Below are positions 25,075 through 32,577 of a DNA stretch of 64,000 nucleotides, in pieces. The stretch covers positions 1 to 64,000 of the forward strand of contig CAVPPJ010000051.1 in the NCBI GenBank assembly GCA_963707065.1, read 5' to 3'. Position 1 is the stretch's first letter; each line of letters starts with the position of its first letter. Origin of the DNA: Palsa-506 sp963707065 (lineage in GTDB: Bacteria; Actinomycetota; Actinomycetes; Streptosporangiales; Streptosporangiaceae). The notes under the pieces were generated by a model, which worked only from the letters and a program-made list of their open reading frames with translations, was not told the DNA's origin and made no database searches. The position numbers were made by a program, and so were the translations under genes.

Positions 25075-25714
25075 TCAGTGGCCACCGCCACCGCTACCAC
25101 TGCCGCCACCGCCACCGCTACCACTGCCGCCACCGCTACCACTGCCACCGCCACCGCCGCCGCCATGGTCGTCTCCGCTCCCGCCGCCATGGTCGTCTCC
25201 GCCGCCGCCGGTTGGCTCCGCCGCCGCCGGTTGGCTCGCCGCCGGGCGCGGTGACGAGACGTGGATGATCGCCGGCGCAGGTCACCGTGACCGTCTGCTC
25301 CGTGCCGCCGTTCTGGAATTTCGCCCAGACAGATGTGGCCGGGCCGCGCGAATAGCTGTCGGTCTGGTAGCCCTGCGCCGGGATCCGGCGTGTCAGCGTG
25401 GCCTGGCCGGCCGAGCAGGACGCGAAAACGGTTCCGCCGGCGGTGTGGAACACGCTCGCCGCCGGTGACCGGGAGGACGCCGGGCTCGGCGCGTGACCAG
25501 GCCGCGAAGTGGCCGGTGCCGGGCTGGGCAGCGTCGGCGACGCCGGGACCTGCTGGGCAAGTTCCCGCTGCACGGCCGCCTGGCTCAGCACCTGGCCGCC
25601 GCCGCCACCCAGGATGCCAGCGCCGAGAAGGCTCAGCGCGGCGGTCACCCCGACCGCGGCGAGTGCCGCGCCGGCCAGCCAGATCGCGGCAGCATGCAGA
25701 ATGCGCTTGCTCAT
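25075..25714 (-). pseudogene. Membrane-anchored secreted protein, Gly-rich tail shifted by 19-bp duplication
   Basis: From ATG 25714 the protein has a cytosolic start, one hydrophobic helix (AAIWLAGAALAAVGVTAALSLLGAG), a Pro/Ser/Ala linker and a small extracellular domain with two cysteines (VFASCSAGQATL and TVTVTCAGDHPRL). As written, the frame ends in an Arg/Trp-rich tail at 25136. The cause is visible: a 19-bp sequence is directly duplicated at 25197-25234. Removing one copy restores a 206-residue protein whose tail reads GGGGDDHGGGSGDDHGGG followed by Gly/Ser repeats and His, ending at TGA 25075-25077. It is divergent from the adjacent response regulator. The domain is not named; a sensor or ligand-binding accessory of the two-component system is possible. 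Confidence 0.7.
25197..25234. repeat. 19-bp perfect tandem duplication
   Basis: CTCCGCCGCCGCCGGTTGG is present twice without spacer (25197-25215, 25216-25234). Nineteen is not a multiple of three, so the duplication shifts the reading frame of the gene it lies in. It sits inside low-complexity glycine codons where replication slippage is likely. Confidence 0.95.
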
Positions 25715-25826
25715 CCCTCCACTGTGCCGTGCCGGCGGTAGTGGCTTGGTTAAGGCACCCTTAACAGAACCTTCAGGGCACTGGCGGCCGGACTCCGCGG
25801 AGCGGATCTCGGATAGCGTTTGCGCC

Positions 25827-26513
25827 ATGCCGAAGGTGCTGATCATCGAGGATGATCCGACGATCCGCACCGCGGTGATCCGGGCCCTGACCGAGAAGGG
25901 CTACGCCGTAGCGGCCGCGCACACCGCGATGACCGGCCTGCAGCTCGCCGTCTCCGAGCACCCGGACGTCGTGGTCCTCGACCTGGGACTGCCGGATCTG
26001 GACGGCCGCGAGGTACTGCGGATGATCCGGGCGGTCAGCAGCGTGCCGATCATCGTGGCCACCGCGCGCGGCACCGAGACCGACATTGTCCGGTCACTCG
26101 ACGCCGGCGCCGACGACTACGTGGTGAAGCCCTTCGGCGGGGCGCAGCTGGACGCCAGGATCCGGGCGGTGCTGCGCCGTGCTGCCGAGCCCGAGGCGGA
26201 CGCGGTGCTGGAGGTCGGCGGGCTGCGGGTGGACCGGCGAGCCCGGCAGGCGTCCCTGGACGGCGCCGCGCTGGACCTGACGCCGCGCGAGTTCGACCTG
26301 CTGCACTACCTGGCGGCCCGGGCCGGCGCGGTGGTGACCAAGCAGGAACTGCTGGTCGAGGTCTGGCAGCAGCCCTACGGCGGGGCCGACAAGAGCGTCG
26401 ACGTGCACCTGTCCTGGCTCCGCCGCAAGCTCGGCGAGACCGCGCAGCAGCCGCGTTACCTGCACACCGTGCGACGGGTCGGGGTGCGGCTGGCCGCTCC
26501 GGGGCCGGGCTGA
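25827..26513 (+). CDS. OmpR/PhoB-family response regulator
   Basis: A 228-residue response regulator. The receiver domain has the acidic pocket IIEDD, phosphoacceptor Asp52 in VVVLDLGLPD, Thr in VATARG and Lys in YVVKPFGG. The C-terminal winged helix (LDLTPREFDLLHYLAARAGAVVTKQELLVEVW, SVDVHLSWLRRKLGE, TVRRVGVRL) is of the OmpR type. The start ATG 25827 lacks a ribosome site and may be leaderless. Its TGA overlaps the ATG of the histidine kinase by one base (TGATG), the standard coupling for a cognate pair. Confidence 0.95.
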   Translation: MPKVLIIEDDPTIRTAVIRALTEKGYAVAAAHTAMTGLQLAVSEHPDVVVLDLGLPDLDGREVLRMIRAVSSVPIIVATARGTETDIVRSLDAGADDYVVKPFGGAQLDARIRAVLRRAAEPEADAVLEVGGLRVDRRARQASLDGAALDLTPREFDLLHYLAARAGAVVTKQELLVEVWQQPYGGADKSVDVHLSWLRRKLGETAQQPRYLHTVRRVGVRLAAPGPG

Positions 26514-27802
26514 TGCGGCGGCGACTCGCCCTGCTGGTGTCGGCCACCATGGCGCTGATGCTGCTCGCCTTCATCGTGCCGCTGGCCATCCTGGTCCGCG
26601 GCATCGTCGCCAACCGGGCCATGTCCGACGCGACGGACGACGTCCAGACGCTGAGCGCGCTGATAGCGGCGAGCCCTAACCCGAGCCCGCCCGTCGTGCT
26701 CGGGCTGATCGCGGCCACCGGCCGGCCGGTCACCGTGTTCCTGCCCGGTGAGCGTCCCCTCGGCGTGCCCGCGACCCGGACCGCGGCGGTGCGGCTGTCC
26801 GAGCTGGGCAAGAGCATCACCGTCAATGACGGCAGCGGCCGCGAGGTCCTGGTCGCGGTGGAGGGCCTGCCCGGGAGTGGCACGGCCGTCGTCCGGACGT
26901 TTGTCAGCAACGCCGAGCTCACCAAGGGCGTGGCCGGAGCCTGGCTCATCCTGGGCGTGCTCGGCCTGGCCCTGCTCGCCCTGGGGATAGCGGTGGCCGA
27001 CCGGCTGGTGGGAACGGTGACCCGCCCGATCGCCGAGCTCGCCCGGGTATCGCACCGGCTGGCCGGGGGAGAGCTGGACGCGCGCGCCAGCCCGACCGGG
27101 CCGCCTGAGGTACGCGAGGTGGCGCACGGCCTCAATCACCTGGCGGGCCGGATCAGGGACCTGATCTGGCAGGAGCGCGAATCCATCGCCGACCTGTCGC
27201 ACCGGCTGCGCACCCCGCTGACAGCGCTCCGGCTGGAGGCCGAGGCGATCCCGGCATCGGCCGACCCGGACGGCCGGCTCAGCACTCAGGTGGAAGCCCT
27301 GGAACGGGCCGTTACCTCGCTGATCGAGGATGCACGCACCCGCAGCGGCGGCCCGGGCAGCTGTGACGCCGTGCAGGTGACCGGTGAGCGGACCGCGTTC
27401 TGGTCGGTGCTCGCTGACGATCAGGGCCGGGAGATGCACGTCGACCTGGCGCCAGGACCGGTTGTTGTCGGCGTGGCCGCCGCGGAGCTGGCAGCGGCCC
27501 TGGACGCCCTGCTGGGCAACGTGTTCGCGCATACGCCGGAAGGCACCGCGTTCGGGGTGCGGCTGCGACCGCGCCCCGGCGGCGGTGCCGTGCTGAGCGT
27601 GCAGGACGGCGGCCCCGGCTTCGCCGGCCACGATCCGGTCCGCCGGGGGGCCAGCGGCGGCGGCTCGACCGGGCTGGGACTCGACATCGTCAGGCAGGCG
27701 GCTGAGGCATCCGGCGGGTCACTGACCATCGGCAACGCGGCTGCCGGGGGCCAGGCCGTCGTCGAGCTAGGGCCGCCGCAGGTCATCTCCGGCGAGCCTT
27801 AA
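26513..27802 (+). CDS. Sensor histidine kinase
   Basis: A 429-residue membrane kinase: helix 1 (LLVSATMALMLLAFIVPLAILV), an extracytoplasmic region of about 110 residues, helix 2 (AWLILGVLGLALLALGIAVA), a HAMP linker (RLVGTVTRPIAELARVSHRLAGGELDAR), the dimerization helix with phosphoacceptor His230 (IADLSHRLRTPLTALRL) and an ATPase domain with N box (LDALLGNVFAHT), G1 (SVQDGGPGF) and G2 (GSTGLGLDIV). It would phosphorylate the upstream-encoded regulator. The genes on both sides encode exported proteins with Asp/His-rich tails, so the signal may be at the cell surface, perhaps a metal; that is inference. Confidence 0.95.
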   Translation: MRRRLALLVSATMALMLLAFIVPLAILVRGIVANRAMSDATDDVQTLSALIAASPNPSPPVVLGLIAATGRPVTVFLPGERPLGVPATRTAAVRLSELGKSITVNDGSGREVLVAVEGLPGSGTAVVRTFVSNAELTKGVAGAWLILGVLGLALLALGIAVADRLVGTVTRPIAELARVSHRLAGGELDARASPTGPPEVREVAHGLNHLAGRIRDLIWQERESIADLSHRLRTPLTALRLEAEAIPASADPDGRLSTQVEALERAVTSLIEDARTRSGGPGSCDAVQVTGERTAFWSVLADDQGREMHVDLAPGPVVVGVAAAELAAALDALLGNVFAHTPEGTAFGVRLRPRPGGGAVLSVQDGGPGFAGHDPVRRGASGGGSTGLGLDIVRQAAEASGGSLTIGNAAAGGQAVVELGPPQVISGEP

Positions 27803-27850
27803 TCGGCCGTTAGCATTCGCGCAGCACGCCGCTATCGCCGCAAAACGCAT

Positions 27851-27880
27851 CCTCTTCACGTACGGCAAACCGAGAAGAGG
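27851..27880 (+). promoter_or_regulatory. Hairpin covering the ribosome site of the PepSY gene
   Basis: CCTCTTC (27851-27857) can pair with GAAGAGG (27874-27880), closing a 16-nt loop. The right arm overlaps the AGAGGAG ribosome site of the gene starting at 27891, so folding would hide it. It could be a translational switch or chance complementarity to the Shine-Dalgarno sequence. Confidence 0.35.
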
Positions 27881-27890
27881 AGACCAGGCA

Positions 27891-28475
27891 ATGCGCAGGA
27901 CGCTGAACATCGGGATCGCGGCGGGAACAGCGGCGATCGTCGGCACCTTGGCGGCTGGCGTGGCATCAGCCGCGACCGGCGGACATCAGCAGGCGGCCAG
28001 TTCGGCCGCGGCGGTGGCCTCCGTCAACAGGCATATCACCAGGACGCAGGCACGGCAGATCGCGATGGCCAAGGTGCCGCACAGCCGGGTCATCGAGATC
28101 CACTCTGACGACCGGCACGACCGCGCGGTCTGGGAGGTCGAGCTCGCTGCCCCGCGCGGCCGGGTGGTGGTGGACGTCGACAAGCGGACCGGCAAGGCGG
28201 TGATCGTGCGGCACGGCGGCGGCGGCCACGACGACGCCATCGCGGCCAGCCCTATCGCCAGCTTGGGCTCGGCCCGTCCGGCCGGTGACGACCACGGCCG
28301 CGACGCGTTCGGTGACGACCATGGCCGCGACGTCAGGGACCACGACGCCGCCCGCGACGAGCGCGGCGACCGGAATGACCGTGGCGACCGGCACGACCGT
28401 GGCGGCCGGCACGGCGACCACCGTGGCGACCGGCATGACCACGACCACGACGGTGACCGGGACGGCGACGGCTGA
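27891..28475 (+). CDS. Secreted PepSY-domain protein with Asp/His/Arg-rich tail
   Basis: A 194-residue exported protein. A signal peptide (GIAAGTAAIVGTLAAGVASA) is followed by a single PepSY domain (TRTQARQIAMAKVPHSRVIEIHSDDRHDRAVWEVEL, then VVVDVDKRTGKAVIV). From about residue 110 the protein is a low-complexity tail of repeated GDDHGRD and DRHDRG units ending in HDHDHDGDRDGDG, which could bind divalent metal ions. A strong GAGGAG lies before ATG 27891. Located directly after the two-component system, it is a probable target or accessory; PepSY proteins are frequent beside such systems and near peptidases. Confidence 0.85.
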   Translation: MRRTLNIGIAAGTAAIVGTLAAGVASAATGGHQQAASSAAAVASVNRHITRTQARQIAMAKVPHSRVIEIHSDDRHDRAVWEVELAAPRGRVVVDVDKRTGKAVIVRHGGGGHDDAIAASPIASLGSARPAGDDHGRDAFGDDHGRDVRDHDAARDERGDRNDRGDRHDRGGRHGDHRGDRHDHDHDGDRDGDG

Positions 28476-28494
28476 GCACGGCCCGGACCGCTAG

Positions 28495-28522
28495 CCAGCG
28501 GACACCGGCCAGCGGACACCGG
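28495..28522 (+). repeat. 14-bp direct repeat after the PepSY gene
   Basis: CCAGCGGACACCGG occurs twice in tandem (28495-28508, 28509-28522), followed by inverted AGCGGCCGCT copies up to about 28554. Non-coding. Confidence 0.8.
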
Positions 28523-28560
28523 CTAGCGGCCGCTGGCAAGCGGCCGCTGGCCGGCTCCGC

Positions 28561-28604
28561 CCGCGGCGGGTGCTGCCCAACCCTCCGGGCGGCACCCGCC
28601 GCGG
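28561..28604 (+). terminator. Strong GC hairpin terminator
   Basis: CCGCGGCGGGTGC (28561-28573) pairs perfectly with GCACCCGCCGCGG (28592-28604), with an inner GCCC/GGGC. It lies 85 bp after the PepSY gene and 63 bp before the next start, so it probably separates the two units. Confidence 0.7.
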
Positions 28605-28666
28605 ACGTGCGCGGCACCGCCCGGCAACGTGCCGGGGCAGTCCCGGCTCGTTGCTAACGTCCGGGT

Positions 28667-31537
28667 ATGACTCTGCGGCGACCGGGCAGGCGCGTCCTGG
28701 CCGGGCTGGCAGCCGCGGTCCTGGTGCTCGCCGCCGCGATCGCCGTCATCGCGGTCGCCAGCCGGCCGGCCCCGGTCAGCGCCCGGAACCTGCGCATCGC
28801 CGTCATCGACGGCCCGCACGACAATCAGCATGTGCTGCTCGACGCCACCTTCTTCACCCCGGCGGGCAGCGGCCGGATGCCCGCGATCCTGCTCGCGCAC
28901 GGCTTCGGCGAGACGAAGAACGCAGTCCGGCCGGAGGCCGAGCAGCTGGCGCGGGCCGGGTTCGCCGTGCTCACCTGGTCGGCGCGCGGCTTCGGGAAGT
29001 CCACCGGGCAGATCGCGCTTGACTCGCCGGATTATGAGGTCAAGGACGTCGAGCAGCTGGTCAGCTGGCTGGCCAGGCAGCCGCGGGTACTACTCGATCA
29101 CCCCGGAGATCCCCGGGTCGGCATCACCGGGGCGTCCTACGGCGGCGGAATCGCGCTGCTGGCCGCCGCCTACGACCACCGGATCGACGCCATCATCCCG
29201 CAGATCACCTGGAACAACCTGGCGACCGCGCTCTTCCCGAATGCAGCGGGCGGCGGGCCGCTGACCGGCGTCTTCAAGAAGCAGTGGGCTGGCCTGCTGT
29301 TCACCCAGGGAACCGCGGGCTTCACGACCGGCGGCCAGGACGGGCACGGCCAGGACGTGGCCACCCAGTGCGGCCGCTTCCTGCCCCGGATCTGCGCCAT
29401 CTACCGGCAGGTCGCCACGCTGGGACGGCCGACGGCAAGCGCGGTCTCGCTGCTGATGCGGTCCAGCCCGGCGAGCGTCGCAAGCCGGATCGACGTTCCC
29501 ACGCTGCTGATCCAGGGCATGCACGACTCGCTGTTCGGGCTGGACCAGGCCAACGCGAACTATCAGGCCATCCGGAGGAACGGGGCACCGGTGGACATGG
29601 TCTGGTTCGCCGGCGGGCACGACGGCGGCGATCAGGAGACCAGCCGGGTGAACGCGCTCACCGAGCAGTGGTTCGACCGCTGGCTGAAGCCGCCGAACCG
29701 GCCGTTCCACGCCACCGGCAGCGCCGCCAGTGCTGCCGGGTCGAGCGCTGCCACTGGCCAGCCTGCGTTCACGGTGACCCGGCCACTGGGCTTCGACCCG
29801 TCCAGCGAGCAGGAGATCCTCGGCATCGCCACCGCCCCGCGCTACCCGGGCCTCGGCGGCACCAGGCAGACACTGCTGCGGCTGTCCGGACCGCCGCAGA
29901 CGATCATCCGGCCGCCCGGCGGGGCGCCCGCCTCGATCTCGGTCTTTCCCGGCCTCGGCTCGCTGGGCGGGCTCACCTTCGACGTTCCCGGCCAGAGCGC
30001 CGCCTTTGAGTCCGCTCCGCTGACCGCACCGGTGCAGGTCACCGGCGCCCCCGTGGTCCGGATCCGGGTCAGCGGCGCGGCCCAGGTAATCCTGTTCGCC
30101 AAGGTCTACGACGTGGACCAGGCGGGCAACGCCACGCTGCCCGATCAGCTCGCCGCGCCACTGCAGGTGACCGGCGCGGCCGCGGGGCGGGACGTCACCA
30201 TCCGGCTGCCGGCGATCGACGACGAATTCGCGGCCGGGCACCGGCTCCGCCTGGTGCTGACGACCACCGACTTCGGCTACGCCACTCCGCCGCAGGCGGC
30301 CACCTACCAGGTCGCCCTGTCCGGCCCCGGGCTGTCGCTGCCATCCGACCTGGCTCTGACCGTGGTGAACGGCGGGGTGCCGTGGTGGACCTGGGCGGCA
30401 CCGCTCGCCGCCCTCGCGGTGGCCGCGCTGATCCTGGCCGCCGGGCGGCGCCGTGAGCAGGACGCGCTGACGGGTGAACTAGCCGGCGTGCCGCTGGAGA
30501 TCACTGGCCTGACCAAGCGCTACCACGACGGCCAGCTCGCGGTCGACGGGCTGTCCCTGCGGGTGGAACGCGGCCAGATACTCGGGCTGCTCGGGCCTAA
30601 CGGCGCCGGGAAGACCACCACGCTGCGGATCCTGATGGGGCTGATCCACCAGGACGCGGGCACCATCAGGATCTTCGGATGGCCGGTCCGGCCCGGTGCC
30701 CCGGCACTGTCCCGGCTGGGCTCGTTCGTCGAGGGGCCGGGTTTCCTGCCGCATCTGTCCGGCCGCGCCAACCTGGACCTGTACTGGCGGGCGACGGGCC
30801 GCCCGGCCGGCGACGCGCAGCTGGCGCACGTGGTCGCGATCGCCGGCCTCGGCACGGCCATCGACCGCCCGGTGCGGGCGTACTCGCGGGGCATGTGCCA
30901 GCGGCTCGCCATCGCCCAGGCCATGCTCGGCCTGCCGGACCTGCTGGTGCTCGACGAGCCGATGAACGGCCTCGACCCGCCGCAGATCAGGGAGATGCGC
31001 GATGTCCTCGTCCAGTACGCAGCCGACGGCCGGACGGTGGTCCTGTCCAGTCACATGCTGGCCGAGGTGGAGCAGACCTGCACGCACGTGGTCGTGATGG
31101 GCATGGGCAGGCGCCTCGCGGCCGGCCCGGTCGGCGAGATCGTCGGAGCGGGATCGGCATTGGTCGTCGGCACCCCGCAGGCGCAGCGGGCAGTCGCCGT
31201 GCTGGCCGGGATGCAGGGCATCGAAGGCGCCGAGCGGCACCCCGACGGGGTCCTCGTGCACCCCAACGGCGTCGCCGCGTCCGCCGTCGTCGCCGCGCTG
31301 GTCGGGGCCGGGATCCCGGTGGAGCGCGTGACACCGAACCGCCGCCTGGAGGACGCCTTCCTCGCCCTCATCGCCGGTTCGGCGGGCACAACGCTGGCGA
31401 CCAGCGGTGACCTGGCCGGCGGTGACCTGGCCGGCGGTGACCTGGCCGGCGGTGACCTGGCCGGCGGTGACCTGGCCGGCGGTGACCCGGCCGGCGGTGA
31501 CCCGGCGGGTGGCGACGGACCGGAGGAGGCGCGATGA
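28667..31537 (+). CDS. S15/CocE-type alpha/beta hydrolase fused to an ABC transporter ATPase
   Basis: A 956-residue fusion. Residues 1-40 hold an N-terminal membrane helix. The hydrolase follows: LLAHGFGETKN, nucleophile near residue 156 in GITGASYGGG, IDVPTLLIQGMHDSLFG for the acid, and His near 317 in FAGGHDGGD. Next comes the beta-rich C-terminal domain of the X-Pro dipeptidyl-peptidase/cocaine-esterase type (about 360-560), then a second membrane helix (WAAPLAALAVAALILAAG). Residues about 600-900 are an ABC ATPase: Walker A GPNGAGKTTT, variant signature YSRGMCQRLAIAQ, Walker B LLVLDEPMNGLD, and H-loop SSHM. The topology puts the hydrolase outside and the ATPase inside. The C-terminus carries GGDLA pentapeptide repeats. 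The permease gene overlaps by 4 bp. Substrate unknown; export coupled to extracellular hydrolysis is a possibility. Confidence 0.9.
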   Translation: MTLRRPGRRVLAGLAAAVLVLAAAIAVIAVASRPAPVSARNLRIAVIDGPHDNQHVLLDATFFTPAGSGRMPAILLAHGFGETKNAVRPEAEQLARAGFAVLTWSARGFGKSTGQIALDSPDYEVKDVEQLVSWLARQPRVLLDHPGDPRVGITGASYGGGIALLAAAYDHRIDAIIPQITWNNLATALFPNAAGGGPLTGVFKKQWAGLLFTQGTAGFTTGGQDGHGQDVATQCGRFLPRICAIYRQVATLGRPTASAVSLLMRSSPASVASRIDVPTLLIQGMHDSLFGLDQANANYQAIRRNGAPVDMVWFAGGHDGGDQETSRVNALTEQWFDRWLKPPNRPFHATGSAASAAGSSAATGQPAFTVTRPLGFDPSSEQEILGIATAPRYPGLGGTRQTLLRLSGPPQTIIRPPGGAPASISVFPGLGSLGGLTFDVPGQSAAFESAPLTAPVQVTGAPVVRIRVSGAAQVILFAKVYDVDQAGNATLPDQLAAPLQVTGAAAGRDVTIRLPAIDDEFAAGHRLRLVLTTTDFGYATPPQAATYQVALSGPGLSLPSDLALTVVNGGVPWWTWAAPLAALAVAALILAAGRRREQDALTGELAGVPLEITGLTKRYHDGQLAVDGLSLRVERGQILGLLGPNGAGKTTTLRILMGLIHQDAGTIRIFGWPVRPGAPALSRLGSFVEGPGFLPHLSGRANLDLYWRATGRPAGDAQLAHVVAIAGLGTAIDRPVRAYSRGMCQRLAIAQAMLGLPDLLVLDEPMNGLDPPQIREMRDVLVQYAADGRTVVLSSHMLAEVEQTCTHVVVMGMGRRLAAGPVGEIVGAGSALVVGTPQAQRAVAVLAGMQGIEGAERHPDGVLVHPNGVAASAVVAALVGAGIPVERVTPNRRLEDAFLALIAGSAGTTLATSGDLAGGDLAGGDLAGGDLAGGDLAGGDPAGGDPAGGDGPEEAR
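31406..31510 (+). repeat. Seven 15-bp tandem repeats in the ABC-fusion gene
   Basis: Seven units of GGTGACCTGGCCGGC (last two with CCC for CTG, last also diverged at its 3' end) encode repeated Gly-Asp-Leu/Pro-Ala-Gly at the C-terminus of the fusion protein. The unit keeps frame, so copy number can vary without breaking the gene. Confidence 0.95.
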
Positions 31538-32442
31538 CCGCGACGGCCAGCGCCAGCGCACCGGGACCGGGCACCCCCGGCGGGGCGGGAACGGCCAGCG
31601 CCAGTGCGCCGGGCTACAGCCCGCGCCGGACCCTGCCGTTCCGGGTCGAGGCGATCCGCCAGCTACGGCGCCGGCGGACGATGATTGCGTTCGGGATCTT
31701 GCTCGTTCTGCCCTGGATCCTTGTCGGCGCCTTCGAGGTCAGCGGGCCCGCGTCGGCAGCAGCCGGGACGCCGGGCCTAGTCGCGGTCGCGACCCATGGC
31801 GGCCTCAACTTCGCTGCGTTCAGCTTCTTCGTCTCGGCCGGGTTCCTGCTGGTGGTGGCGGTCGCACTGTTCTGCGGGGACACGGTCGCGAGCGAGGCAA
31901 GCTGGGCGTCGCTGCGCTACCTGCTGGCCGCGCCGGTGCCGCGGGCGCGGCTGCTGCGGCAGAAGCTGGCCGTCGCGCTCACGTACTCGACCATCGCGAT
32001 CGTTGCCCTGGTGGCGATGGCGCTGGTCGCGGGGACGGTGGCGTTCGGCTGGCATCCGCTCCGGCTGCCCGGAACCGGGGTGGATCTGCCGTTCGGGACC
32101 GCGTTCGCGCGGCTGGGCATCGTGCTCGGCTATGTGCTGATCAGCGAACTGGTCGTGGCCGGGCTGGCGTTCCTGCTGTCGGTCTCGACCGACTCGCCGC
32201 TCGGCGCGGTGGGCGGAGCCGTGGGCCTGGTGATTGTCAGCAACATCCTCGACGCGGTGACTGCGCTGGGATCCTGGCGGGAGATCCTGCCGACGCACTG
32301 GCAGTTCGCCTGGCTTGACGCAGTGCAGGCGCAGGTCACCTGGGGCGGCATGATCGAGGGAGCCTCGGTGTCGGTGTGTTACGCGGTGATCCTCTTCGCG
32401 CTGGCCTTCCGCCACTTCCGGGTCCGCGACATCGTGTCCTGA
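31534..32442 (+). CDS. ABC-2-type transporter permease
   Basis: A 302-residue membrane protein with six helices (MIAFGILLVLPWILVGAFEV, FSFFVSAGFLLVVAVALFCGD, TIAIVALVAMALVAGTVAF, LGIVLGYVLISELVVAGLAFLL, LGAVGGAVGLVIVSNIL, VCYAVILFALAF). The cytosolic EASWASLRYLLAAPVPRARLL between helices 2 and 3 is the coupling segment typical of ABC-2/NosY-like permeases. ATG 31534 overlaps the stop of the hydrolase-ATPase gene by four bases (ATGA), so the two form one transporter. The N-terminal 30 residues are Ala/Ser/Gly/Pro-rich and probably unstructured. Confidence 0.88.
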   Translation: MTATASASAPGPGTPGGAGTASASAPGYSPRRTLPFRVEAIRQLRRRRTMIAFGILLVLPWILVGAFEVSGPASAAAGTPGLVAVATHGGLNFAAFSFFVSAGFLLVVAVALFCGDTVASEASWASLRYLLAAPVPRARLLRQKLAVALTYSTIAIVALVAMALVAGTVAFGWHPLRLPGTGVDLPFGTAFARLGIVLGYVLISELVVAGLAFLLSVSTDSPLGAVGGAVGLVIVSNILDAVTALGSWREILPTHWQFAWLDAVQAQVTWGGMIEGASVSVCYAVILFALAFRHFRVRDIVS

Positions 32443-32577
32443 CGACATAGCGGCCTGGTACCGGGCTGGCGGCTGGCGCGACGGGACTGGGGGCTGGGGG
32501 ACCGGGCTGCGCGGGTAGGGTCGGGATGTGCATCTCGGGCAACAAGATCCGCTGGGCTTGATGCCTGGCGGGAACAC

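Noticed and set aside
31406..31510. Tandem repeats here and at 59305-59399 as CRISPR arrays
   Set aside because: Units are contiguous without variable spacers, lie in coding DNA, and no cas gene is present.
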